From Lotus japonicus (taxonomy: Eukaryota > Streptophyta > Magnoliopsida > Fabales > Fabaceae), in the NCBI RefSeq assembly GCF_012489685.1, contig NC_080043.1:38827127-38891126 (forward strand): a DNA stretch of 64,000 bases, in the 5' to 3' direction. Within the stretch, counting starts at the first letter, position 1; each line of letters opens with the position of its first letter. The translations under genes and the position numbers were made by a program. The notes under the pieces were generated by a model. The model made no database searches and had not been told where the DNA came from. It was given only the letters and a program-made list of their open reading frames with translations. Below, piece by piece: positions 1-9,153 of this stretch.

Positions 1-629
1 CTGCATCTAGGCCAGACATATTATTTAGTGTTCACTTATGTGCTCGTTTCCAATCAGATCCAAGGGAAACCCACTTAACTGCTGTTAAGAGGATCCTAAG
101 GTATCTGAAAGGCACCACTAACCTTGGCTTGATGTATAAGAAAACATCAGAGTATAAGCTTTCAGGTTATTGTGATGCTGATTATGCTGGAGATAGAACA
201 GAGAGAAAAAGTACTTCTGGAAATTGTCAATTTCTGGGAAGCAATCTAGTCTCATGGGCAAGCAAGAGGCAATCAACCATTGCACTATCAACTGCAGAGG
301 CAGAATATATCTCAGCAGCAATATGCAGCACTCAGATGCTCTGGATGAAACATCAGCTGGAGGATTATCAGATCCTTGAGAGCAATATCCCAATTTATTG
401 TGATAACACTGCTGCAATCTCGTTGAGCAAGAATCCTATCTTGCATTCAAGGGCAAAGCACATTGAGGTAAAGTATCACTTCATTAGAGATTATGTGCAG
501 AAGGGCGTACTTCTTCTGAAGTTTGTTGATACTGACCATCAATGGGCAGATATCTTTACAAAGCCCTTAGCAGAGGATAGATTTAATTTTATTCTGAAAA
601 ATCTAAACATGGACTTTTGTCCAGAGTGA
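1..629 (+). CDS. Copia polyprotein C-terminus: end of reverse transcriptase and RNase H (partial)
   Basis: The frame is open from base 3, before any start codon, so this is the tail of a longer pol ORF. The segment reading RPDILFSVHLCARFQ followed by HLTAVKRILRYLKGT is the copia connection between reverse transcriptase and RNase H. RNase H motifs follow: YCDADYAGD (first catalytic Asp), STAEAEYI (catalytic Glu) and IYCDNTAAI (Asp), then KHIEVKYHFIRD and DIFTKPL, the usual copia ending. The TGA stop is at 627-629. No break is visible in this part. The domain would degrade the RNA strand of the RNA:DNA hybrid during reverse transcription. Confidence 0.93.
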   Translation, partial: ASRPDILFSVHLCARFQSDPRETHLTAVKRILRYLKGTTNLGLMYKKTSEYKLSGYCDADYAGDRTERKSTSGNCQFLGSNLVSWASKRQSTIALSTAEAEYISAAICSTQMLWMKHQLEDYQILESNIPIYCDNTAAISLSKNPILHSRAKHIEVKYHFIRDYVQKGVLLLKFVDTDHQWADIFTKPLAEDRFNFILKNLNMDFCPE

Positions 630-1072
630 AGATGGATCAGAACCTCTGACTATGATACTTCTTGATCAGAAGATGTCTAGTCCAGAAGGTAACTCAATCA
701 GAGTGTGTGTGCCCACTGGTACTGACTCTGAAGCTGAGACAACAACACGTGTGTCAGAATTTCTGATGCATAGTTCCTTGTGCCCGTGTGACAGTCTGTT
801 ATGATTGCGTGTAGATATGCTTATCTCCTGTGTGTGATTGTGTAGTTTACTGTTACTATCAATCTTTAATTTTCAACCGTTGATCTTAAAGTGCTTTTTG
901 AATCAACAACGGTTATTTGATAAAACCCACTATACACACACGTTCTCGTTCACTTCCGGTTTTCACTCTCGCACTCTCTGCTTTTCAAAACCGCCTCTTT
1001 CTTGATTTCTCTCTCGATCTCTCTTCATCCTTCAAACTTCATCTTCTACCTCAAACCTTCAACCTCTTCAAA
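630..1072 (+). other. Spacer between pol and envelope-like ORF
   Basis: The frame used by the downstream ORF is open from 917, but it begins there with TTG rather than ATG. I see no coding signal in this 443-bp spacer. In SIRE-type elements the envelope-like frame follows pol and must be reached by readthrough, splicing or internal initiation. Nothing here settles which. Confidence 0.5.
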
Positions 1073-3922
1073 ATGGTGAGACAAACCAGAAGATCTACTG
1101 CAGATGCACCTCAGTTCCCTCACATGGAAGTTGGTTTGGCAACGGGTCAAAGGGGCTCTGAGAACCCGGCACAAGAACAAGTTCAAGCTCAAGAGCAGAT
1201 TGTTCCTATTGCAGAACGGGGCTGTGCCGTTCACTGCGTATTTGCTCCTGAGGAACTCCAAGTCCTGGCAGAATGGAGATTCAACCTCGATAACTTGGCT
1301 GCAAATGGGTATGATCTTCGTCCTGAAGTCCAAGCTCAAGGTTGGGGAAACTATTTCAATCGACTTCGAGGACCGGTGTATGAGAAATTGGTAAAGGAAT
1401 TCTGGAAGCACGCAGACTGCGATGACACTCAGGTGGTCTCTCACATTCTTGGCAGGAAGATCATCATCACGGAGAAGTCATTCGTGAATCTGCTAGGTGC
1501 AGATACTGCTTATGGGTATCGTTTCCAACTGACGGAATCGAAGCTGAAACCCAGCACCAAGGACATAGTCAACCAGGCTCTGTACACCACCTTCAAACCG
1601 GGCAAGACGAGTTACAAAGTGATGGATCTTCACCCCAAACTCAGAATCTGGCACAAGATCCTGCTCAACTGCATAAACCAGAGACCGAAGGGCAGTTCTC
1701 CAGACTACATCAACTTCAACCAGAAGGCGATGCTGTTCTTCATTCAAGACAAGGAGAAGATCTGCCTTCCCTACTTCCTGTTCTCCTACTTAAAGGAATG
1801 CATCCGGAAGTCTCGCACCACCGCCTCCATCAAGTCTGCAATCAAATATATCCCTCTTGGGAGGCTGCTCTCAGACTTTCTCATTGAAAGCAACTTGGTG
1901 CAAGATTTGATCGATGCTGGTTGCACAGAGGATTTGAGCACAATTGTCAGTGATGTCTTCACTGCAAACTCCTTGAAGAAGATGGGCTTAATCCAGAAGA
2001 AGATTGCTCCTGCTCATGAAGACTCATCTTCTGAGATCAGAGGAAGAAGAATGCCTCTGAATGACTACCCTCTGTGGACTCAAGCAGACCATCCTGAAGC
2101 CATCAGATGCTATGTTGAAGACCTCAGGGCTCAAGGTTTCGAAATTGACCTTGATGATTTCGTCAGCAGACTACCGCCAGCTCCAGAGTTTCCTTCTCAT
2201 CCCAAGAGGAAAGCTCAAAGGAAGATGGTTCTGGAAGAATCCTCTGAAGACTCTGATGTCCCTCTGGTCAAGAAGACGCAGAGAAAGCCTGATGATGGTG
2301 ATGATGATGATAGTGAGGATGGTCCTCCAAAGAAGAAGCAGAAGAAGGTCAGAATCGTGGTGAAGCCTACTCGGGTGGAACCAGCTGCTGCAGTGGTCAG
2401 AAGGACTGAACCTCCTGCCAGAGTGACTCGATCATCAGCACATACAAGTAAGCCTGCACTTGCTTCTGATGATGATTTGAATTTATTTGATGCACTCCCT
2501 ATTTCTGCCTTGCTCCAACACTCCTCAAATCCCCTCACTCCTATTCCTGAATCCCAGCCAGCCGCACAAACCACCTCTCCACCACATTCCCCAAGATCCT
2601 CCTTCTTTCAACCTTCTCCTACTGAAGCACCACTCTGGAATTTGCTTCAGAACCCAACCTCTAGGTCAGAAGATCCAACCTCTCTCCTTACCATTCCATA
2701 CGACCCATTATCTTCTGAACCAATCGTCCAAGACCAACCCGAGCCCAACCAAACAGAACCACAACCCAGAACGTTTGATCACTCTGCTCCCAGAGCATCA
2801 GCACGTCCTGCTGTCAGAACCACGGATACAGACTCTTCAACCGCCTTTACACCTGTATCCTTCTCAACCAATGTTATTGACTCTCCTCCCTCCAATACCT
2901 CTGAATCAATTAGAAAATTCATGGAGGTTAGAAAAGAAAAGGTATCTGCCTTGGAAGAGTATTACCTTACCTGTCCAAGCCCTAGGAGATATCCTGGCCC
3001 TAGACCTGAACGTCTAGTTGACCCAGATGAACCTATCTTGGCCAATCCTATCCAAGAGGCAGACCCCTTAGTTCAACAAGCTCACCCTGTCCCTGACCAA
3101 CAAGAGCCCATTCAACCAGACCCTGAACCTGAACAATCAGTGTCTAACCAATCCTCGGTTAGATCACCTCACCCTCTGATTGAAACTTCAGACCCTCACC
3201 TTGGAACCTCTGAACCCAATGCTCCCATGATTAACATTGGTTCTCCACAAGGTGCCTCTGAAGCTCATAGCAGCAATCACCCAGCCTCTCCTGAACCCAA
3301 CCTCTCCATAATTCCCTATACTCACCTTCAACCCACATCTCTCTCTGAGTGCATCAATATCTTCTATCATGAAGCCTCTTTGAGGCTCCGCAATGTGCAC
3401 GGTCAGACTGATCTCAGTGAGAATGCTGAAAATGTGGCTGATGAGTGGAACAATCTGAGCACTTGGCTAGTGGCTCAAGTTCCAATTATGATGCAGCTCC
3501 TGCATGCAGAGGGCAGTCAGAGCATTGAGGCTGCAAAGCAAAGGCTTGCTAGGAGGGTGGCTCTTCATGAACTAGAAAAGAGAAATAAGCTTCTTGAAGC
3601 TATTGAAGAAGCCAAGAGAAAGAAAGAACAAGCAGAAGAAGCTGCACGTCAAGCAGCAGCTCAGGCTGAACAAGCCAGACTTGAGGCAGAGCGTCTTGAA
3701 GCTGAGGCTGAGGCAGAGCGACTTGCACCAGTTGTGTTTACTCCTGCTGCTTCTGCTTCCATTCCAGATCCTCAAGCTGCTCAGACTGTTCCTTCCAGCT
3801 CTACTCAGACAAGCTCATCCAGACTCGACATCATGGAACAACGTCTTGACACTCATGAATCCATGCTGATTGAGATGAAGCAAATGATGATGGAACTTCT
3901 GCGACGCACTGACAAACCTTAG
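1073..3922 (+). CDS. Envelope-like / plant transposon protein of a Sirevirus (949 aa)
   Basis: I chose the ATG at 1073 (context AAAATGG, protein beginning MVRQTRRSTADAPQ) because the longer frame from 917 starts only with TTG. The N-terminal third, including GYDLRPEVQAQGWGNYF and GPVYEKLVKEFWKHAD, resembles the 'putative plant transposon protein' domain found in legume retroelements. After it come an acidic run and a basic, nuclear-signal-like PPKKKQKKVR at about residue 420, a long Pro/Ser-rich middle, then a strong Ala/Glu-rich coiled coil (about residues 825-885) and a shorter C-terminal helix ending in MKQMMMELLRR. I see no convincing signal peptide or transmembrane segment, so 'envelope-like' describes position, not proven membrane function. 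The frame is open throughout, which suggests a young copy or selection. TAG stop at 3920-3922. Confidence 0.8.
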   Translation: MVRQTRRSTADAPQFPHMEVGLATGQRGSENPAQEQVQAQEQIVPIAERGCAVHCVFAPEELQVLAEWRFNLDNLAANGYDLRPEVQAQGWGNYFNRLRGPVYEKLVKEFWKHADCDDTQVVSHILGRKIIITEKSFVNLLGADTAYGYRFQLTESKLKPSTKDIVNQALYTTFKPGKTSYKVMDLHPKLRIWHKILLNCINQRPKGSSPDYINFNQKAMLFFIQDKEKICLPYFLFSYLKECIRKSRTTASIKSAIKYIPLGRLLSDFLIESNLVQDLIDAGCTEDLSTIVSDVFTANSLKKMGLIQKKIAPAHEDSSSEIRGRRMPLNDYPLWTQADHPEAIRCYVEDLRAQGFEIDLDDFVSRLPPAPEFPSHPKRKAQRKMVLEESSEDSDVPLVKKTQRKPDDGDDDDSEDGPPKKKQKKVRIVVKPTRVEPAAAVVRRTEPPARVTRSSAHTSKPALASDDDLNLFDALPISALLQHSSNPLTPIPESQPAAQTTSPPHSPRSSFFQPSPTEAPLWNLLQNPTSRSEDPTSLLTIPYDPLSSEPIVQDQPEPNQTEPQPRTFDHSAPRASARPAVRTTDTDSSTAFTPVSFSTNVIDSPPSNTSESIRKFMEVRKEKVSALEEYYLTCPSPRRYPGPRPERLVDPDEPILANPIQEADPLVQQAHPVPDQQEPIQPDPEPEQSVSNQSSVRSPHPLIETSDPHLGTSEPNAPMINIGSPQGASEAHSSNHPASPEPNLSIIPYTHLQPTSLSECINIFYHEASLRLRNVHGQTDLSENAENVADEWNNLSTWLVAQVPIMMQLLHAEGSQSIEAAKQRLARRVALHELEKRNKLLEAIEEAKRKKEQAEEAARQAAAQAEQARLEAERLEAEAEAERLAPVVFTPAASASIPDPQAAQTVPSSSTQTSSSRLDIMEQRLDTHESMLIEMKQMMMELLRRTDKP

Positions 3923-4072
3923 TTTTTAGGATCTCTTCTTTTTCTTCTTTTTCGTTAACTTTGTTTTCCTTTTGTTAAACTCTGTTTCTTTTTATTTATT
4001 TATTCTCTTTTGTTCGTTTGTGATTACATATATATCTATATACTTATGTCACATATGTTTGCAAAAGTCTTT

Positions 4073-4078
4073 TTTATT
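4073..4078 (-). terminator. AATAAA poly(A) signal for the antisense ORF
   Basis: The minus strand reads TGAATAAAAAAG about 43 nt past the antisense TAG stop. In AT-rich DNA this motif is common by chance, so it supports the antisense unit only together with the TATA box and the open frame. Confidence 0.4.
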
Positions 4079-4120
4079 CATAATTCTATGTTTACATCAT
4101 ATTTCTTTACATCATATAAT

Positions 4121-4513
4121 CTAGAATGGAGGATCCCTCCTCATTCTTCTGCACTCCTGGCGCTGCTCTGACCTATCCTTTTCCAGACGATCCAGTACAT
4201 GCTGGATGTTGTTGAGTCTGACCTTTAGCTCATCTTTCTCCAGAATCTCTTCTGAAGTCCTGAGCTTCTCTTCCAAGATTTCTTTTTCTTCCAGCAGCTT
4301 GAGTTCAAGCCGGCTGAGTTCTTGCACCTCCTCCACGAAGGCAAGAAATTCCTTCAGGTCTCTCTCCAACTCTGGACGCAGGTCCTCTTCCAGCAGTGTC
4401 CGTGTCAGCTCCGCGATGGTTGTTGCACCCTCTGGATGCCTGATGTTCAGGAACAAGTCCTCTTCAAAGGCCTTCTTCCTCAGCTCTTCTAGTGCTACGT
4501 TGTATGATGCCAT
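4121..4513 (-). CDS. Antisense 130-aa coiled-coil ORF inside the Sirevirus
   Basis: This is an uninterrupted ORF on the strand opposite to the retrotransposon, tail-to-tail with the envelope-like ORF and before the 3' LTR. It has an ATG start (MASYNVALEELRKKAFEEDL) and a TAG stop. The protein is very rich in Leu, Glu, Lys and Arg, with long predicted helices (for example LKLLEEKEILEEKLRTSEE) and a basic C-terminus (QECRRMRRDPPF). I do not recognise a family. It looks like a complete small transcription unit: a TATA box lies about 53-60 bp upstream and an AATAAA signal about 43 nt downstream. Extra antisense ORFs are known in some plant Ty3/gypsy (Tat/Ogre-type) elements; I am not aware of one as a Sirevirus feature. 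A captured host exon is an alternative. Confidence 0.6.
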   Translation of the reverse strand: MASYNVALEELRKKAFEEDLFLNIRHPEGATTIAELTRTLLEEDLRPELERDLKEFLAFVEEVQELSRLELKLLEEKEILEEKLRTSEEILEKDELKVRLNNIQHVLDRLEKDRSEQRQECRRMRRDPPF

Positions 4514-4564
4514 TCTTTTTTAATGAAACTTGTTCGAGGTGTGAAGCTTACCTTTCTCTCCAAC

Positions 4565-4574
4565 GCTTTTTATA
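4565..4574 (-). promoter_or_regulatory. TATA box for the antisense ORF
   Basis: On the minus strand the sequence reads CCTATAAAAAGCG. The distance to the ATG at 4513 leaves room for a start site about 30 bp downstream and a leader of roughly 30 nt. It is an excellent match to a plant TATA box, but expression is inferred only. Confidence 0.6.
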
Positions 4575-4762
4575 GGCTTCACTTTCTCTCTGAAAGTTAA
4601 TGCTCTTACAGTTTCTCGAGGTTAAGTTCTTGGTAACTGACCCTTCTATTTACTCACTTGACCGGTGGTAAACGTTCATCCCTTGCATTAACTCTTCTAT
4701 TTATTTTCGCCTAACTCTGATTCTTACTTCGTTTTCATTTTCTTTAAACTTAGACCTTCTCT

Positions 4763-5318
4763 AAGGGGGAGTACCTTGTACTTCAAGCTAAGTTTTTCAC
4801 ACCCCAAGCTTTTTTGCTTATGACAAAAAGGGGGAGTAAACCCAGTTTTTGATGTGTAAGATGTGTTAGTGTGATTTATTTTTCTTTTGGAGAATTTAAG
4901 AGTTCCACCTTCATGACCATAGATGTGTCACTGGGCAAATACAAGGAATACATTTCACTTCTTCTGAAGTGATTCTAAGTTGACTCTGATACCCAAGACT
5001 CTGATACCTTGTCCCTGACTCTGATCACTTATGCGCTCTGATTATTCGTTCTTCATCTATGTCATAAGTTTTTCACTCTGAACTCTTATATTTTTTTAGC
5101 TCAGAATCTAGACTTTACTAACGTTTTCATCAAGTATTAGATTCAGGGGGAGCTAAGCTCAGAATCAAGCAGTGACTTGAATTCAGAATGAGCAAGATAA
5201 ACTATTCACATCAGGATAAGTATTATTCTATATCTCTAAACTCTGAGTGAATTCAGTTTAATGGTTAAGAATTGTTCATCAAAAATCTTAGTTTTGTCAT
5301 CATCAAAAAGGGGGAGAT
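4763..5318 (+). other. Four GGGGGAG polypurine tracts before the 3' LTR
   Basis: Purine tracts with the core GGGGGAG occur at about 4764-4771 (AAGGGGGAG), 4826-4836 (AAAAAGGGGGAG), 5145-5152 (CAGGGGGAG) and 5306-5316 (AAAAAGGGGGAGATT). The last directly abuts the LTR and is the likely primer for plus-strand DNA synthesis. Multiplied purine tracts are a known Sirevirus hallmark. No gene is seen between 4580 and 5318. Confidence 0.8.
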
Positions 5319-6541
5319 TGTAAGATCAAGTTTTGATCTAGTAGTACAACTCTATGTTTTGATGATTACAAGTTAACCTTTTGATATGAACAATTGTGGT
5401 ACTCTAACGTGTTTTTCTGAGTGTGCTATTTACAGGCTCTGACCTCAACTCAATCTCACACAAATCAGAAGCACTGTGTATAAAGGGTAACTCAAGCAAC
5501 GCTTTCGCATTCACCATGTTCAGTATGAACAGTGGAAAAGCTTCAGAAGTTCTGAAGCTATACAAACTCTGATGTGGACTCAGTCGCTAGAAGCTCTGAA
5601 GATCCAGAAGTTATGATAACCAAGAAACACTGAAGGTTCAGATGTTCTGATGGTGTAGAAGACTCTGAAGATCCAGAAGCTGAATAGTGGAAACTCTGAT
5701 GTCCAGAAGCAAGAAACTCTGAAGGCCATGTTCTTCCCTCTGAGTTCAGAATCAGAAGATACAATGGTCAGAGGATCTGTGCTTTCCCTCTGACTCTGAT
5801 CAACCGGCTTCACAAGTTCCAATATGAAGTATTCCCCTGATCAGAAGTCTCCTAGGTTAAAAGGTCAAGTCGCTATCCAAGTACAAAAGCAAGTGTACCT
5901 TCCTGACGACCTACCTAACGTTCTCAGCCACAGCAGAAGCTGGATTTTCCAGAACTGCCCTCCAACGGTAGCATTTCCCATGCAACGCTCAACCCTAATC
6001 CTTGGAGTATATATAGAGGCTGAAGATTGAAAGAAGCGGCTAAGAAACTAAGAAGAAGCAATACACACGCGCAAGACATATTCAAAATATTCTAAGCTTT
6101 CTTTCATCTGAAATTCATTGTGTTTACTATAAGCTTTTTAGAAGCAATTTCTTTGTAAACAAGAACTTCATATACAGTTGTATAGTTTGCCTTTAGGAGA
6201 TCAAGGTTGATCGGATCCTAGAGAAGACTAAGAGAGTGAATCTTAGTGTGAGCTAAGTCAGTGTAATTGTTAGTCACTTGTAGGTTTCAAGTGCAGTTGT
6301 AACTCTTACCTGATTAGTGGATTGCCTTCATTCTAAGAAGGAAGAAATCACCTTAACGGGTGGACTGGAGTAGCTTGAGTGATTTATCAAGTGAACCAGG
6401 ATAAAATCCTTGTGTGCTTTTCTATCTCTTATCTTTAGCACTTAAGTTCTCGAAAGATTTGTCAAAATCTTTAAGGTGGAAGTTTTGTTCTGAAAACGTT
6501 ATTCAAACCCCCCCCCCTTTCTACCGTTTTTCATACCTTCA
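5319..6541 (+). repeat. 3' LTR of the Sirevirus-like element
   Basis: About 1,223 bp from TGTAAGATCAAG to the end TACCTTCA. The start is fixed by the purine tract just before it. The end is fixed by the TG...CA rule and by the resumption of LINE coding sequence at 6542. The part at 5520-5800 is packed with variants of CTCTGA and CCAGAAG, and there is a C-run at about 6507-6519. Confidence 0.85.
6007..6016 (+). promoter_or_regulatory. LTR TATA box
   Basis: GAGTATATATAGAGGC is a strong TATA element about 690 bp into the LTR, a plausible U3/R promoter for the retrotransposon transcript. There is no experimental support. Confidence 0.6.
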
Positions 6542-8440
6542 GAATGGGGCCAAGGGATCACCTTGCCTAAGCCCTCTCTCCATTCTAAAATCCCCTGTAG
6601 GGCTTCCATTGACCAAGACCGAGATGGAAGCCGATTCGATACACCCTTTGATCCATAGAATCCATTTTGTGCAAAAGCCCAACCTCCTCATCATGTACAA
6701 AAGAAAGTTCCAATCTACCGAGTCATAAGCTTTTTCGTAGTCCACTTTGAATATAAGACAAGCTTTCTTTTTCTCCTTCGCTTCGTGAATGACTTCATTT
6801 GCCACCAAGACAGAGTCCAATAGTTGTCTACCCTCCAAGAAGGCGGATTGGTTCTCATCTATGATTTGAGCCATCACTTTGCAGAGGCGACTCGCGAGGA
6901 TCTTTGAGATAATTTTGTACATGCAACCAATAAGAGAGATAGGGCGATAATCATTTAGGCAGGAGGGGTTATTCACCTTTGGGACAAGAGTGATGAAAGA
7001 TGAGTTCCCACCCTTGGCCAAGCACCATGGTTGTGAAAATCCGCCAACATTCTTTCAATGTCTTCCTTCATCACGTGCCAACAAGATTTAATGAAGTGGA
7101 AGTTGTAACCATCGGGTCCCGGACTTCTATCACCCTCACACTCCCAAATAGAACTCCTTATCTCTTCTAGTTCAAATTTTCTTGTCAAGTTCTTGTTCAC
7201 CTCTAGTGAGATAGAGAGAAAAGAGGCTCCATCAAGGAACACCCCACGGCTTGGAGTCTTTTTGAATTTCTTCTCAAAGAACTCTTTGACTTTAGCCTTC
7301 ACCAATCGTGGATCCTCCACCCAAACACCATCATCAAGGAGACCTCTTAGAGAATCAATTCTCCTCCTCCAATTGATAGAGTTGTGGAAATACTTTGTGT
7401 TCGAGTCCCCTTCCCTTATCCATTTATCTCTAGATTTTTGGTAGAGAATTGAGTCATTGAGCTTTGCTACTTTCCAAAATTCCACTTGCAATGCCCTTTT
7501 GTTGTTGCTCCTCCTTCGTTAAGCCTTCATCATCCTCTTTGGTGTCAAAGACATTGATTTGATCCACAATCTCTTTATTTCTCTTGTTCAAATCACCAAT
7601 GTTATCTTGGTTCCACTGCCTCAGATTTTGTTTTAGCAACTTAAGTTTTTCTTTGAAAACAAAGCTCCCCACCCTTGCACCGTAAAGGATGACCACCACG
7701 TAGAGATGAGCCCACCCAAGGAAGGGTCCAATAACCAACAGTTTCTAGTTTTGAATGGTTTGGGTCCCCAATCAACGTTCGAACATTTGAGAAGCAAGGG
7801 GCAATGGTCTGAAACATCTCGCGGTAGAACAAATTGGACACTATTGGGCCAAAGATCCCACCATTCATGAGAGACCAAGAAGCGATCCATTCTACTCCTA
7901 TCACGACCATTAGGGATATCCTCAAGTTCCATAGAGTCAATAAATCCATTAAACTCATTAATCTCCCCCATACTATTCCTTGCAGTCTCATGTGACCCAT
8001 TCATTTCCTCAACCCTTCTAACAGAGTTAAATTCTCCATCTAAGCACCAAGGTAGATTCCCAAATCTGTTTCTCAGAGCTAACAGTTCTACCCATAGTTC
8101 CCTTTTTCCCCCCAAAGAGCAAGGGGAATAAATATTGCAGATGAAGCACTCTCGATCGCCACCTGCCTCTAAGACCATTGAAGCTTGTCCCTGTAAAACA
8201 CTCCTCAACACAAAAAACTCATGCTTTCCCAATACAGAGAAGACCACCTGCTCGCTGAACTGAGGGGGTTACCCTCCAATCCATATCAACATCACCCCAA
8301 AGAGATGGACAAGTGAATCTACTGATGGTTTCTGATTTAGTTTCATGTAACATTAGCAATTCAGGTTCTTCTGCTTGGATCAAGTTACGAAGAAAGAGCT
8401 TCTTGATCCTCCCTCCCAACCCTCGGATATTGAAGCTCAA
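6542..8440 (-). pseudogene. LINE ORF2: endonuclease and reverse transcriptase (broken, 3'-truncated)
   Basis: The endonuclease part opens with SFNIRGLGGRIKK (8440-8219) and continues in other frames with WCLDGEFNSVR, SRMDRFLVS and SDHCPLLL, the motifs of the L1 apurinic-type endonuclease. The usual GDFN appears as GEFN. The RT part (7491-6973, then 7021-6542) has RSPGPDGYNFHFIKSCW, NDYRPISLIGCMYKIISKIL, ENQSAFLEGRQ, FKVDYEKAYDSVDW and GLRQGDPLAPF. The catalytic FADD box is lost because the frame runs into the Sirevirus LTR. At least three frame changes separate the segments. It follows ORF1 by only about 8 bp. Confidence 0.88.
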
Positions 8441-9153
8441 GAGCCTGATTAAGCACCCGAAGCATGCCCATCCTTAACGGCGTCAGAACCAACAACTGCA
8501 TCTCTATCTTCCAATTCCTTAAGGCTCTTGATTATCACTGCATCACACCCATTGTAACTAGCCCCCAATTGTTTCCCAATAGCCCACAAATTTGTAGCCT
8601 CTTCCTCATCATTCCTCAGCCAAAAAAATTTATTACAATTCCTCACCGCAGAGTCAAAGACAGAATTACAATAAGATTGTAAAAGGGAGCGAGTTTCTTG
8701 CCTGTGATTGGAATTTGGCTTGCTGTGAATGGAAGAAAGATCCTTGCTCTTAGAGACAACAGAAGGGGGCGAAGGATCCTTGTTCTTAGACACATCAGAA
8801 GGAGCTCGAGCTAGAGAGTCTCCTTGTCTATCAACAAGGGAGCGGTCCTCAACCTGAGAGTTGCATAGAGGTCCACAAATCTCCTTGGTCTCCTCTAACT
8901 GTGGCAGCTGTTTGTTTAGTTGTTGTGTTTCAAGAATCTCCTCGACATGTAGGGAAGAGATCTCTCTTATCAGATCTGCTGTGTCTCCCACCACTGAGCG
9001 GGTCTCAGATACTGGAGCCAGAGGAGACTCAGAAAGGCCTAAGCTTGGCGAAGCTTGTTTGCACAAGGAATCAGCAGAAGAGAGGAGCCTTGGGCCTTGC
9101 TCATCTTGTGGCCCAAAAGGCCCAGTTGGATGATCCTTTAGTGAAGGGGGGCA

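Larger units (their letters stand above)
1..6541 (+). mobile_element. 3' portion of a Sirevirus-like Ty1/copia retrotransposon
   Basis: The order is pol RNase H end, spacer, envelope-like ORF, antisense ORF, repeated GGGGGAG purine tracts, then an LTR from TG at 5319 to CA at 6541. Ty1/copia elements with an extra envelope-like ORF after pol and several purine tracts are characteristic of the Sirevirus group (SIRE1 type). The 5' LTR, gag and most of pol lie before the window, so the target-site duplication cannot be checked. The element sits inside a minus-strand LINE and ends that LINE's reverse transcriptase reading frame. Confidence 0.85.

Noticed and set aside
917..1072. N-terminal extension of the envelope-like ORF from 917
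   Set aside because: The codon at 917 is TTG, and the added 52 residues are leader-like (Ser/Leu/Phe-rich). The ATG at 1073 has a good context and is the better start.
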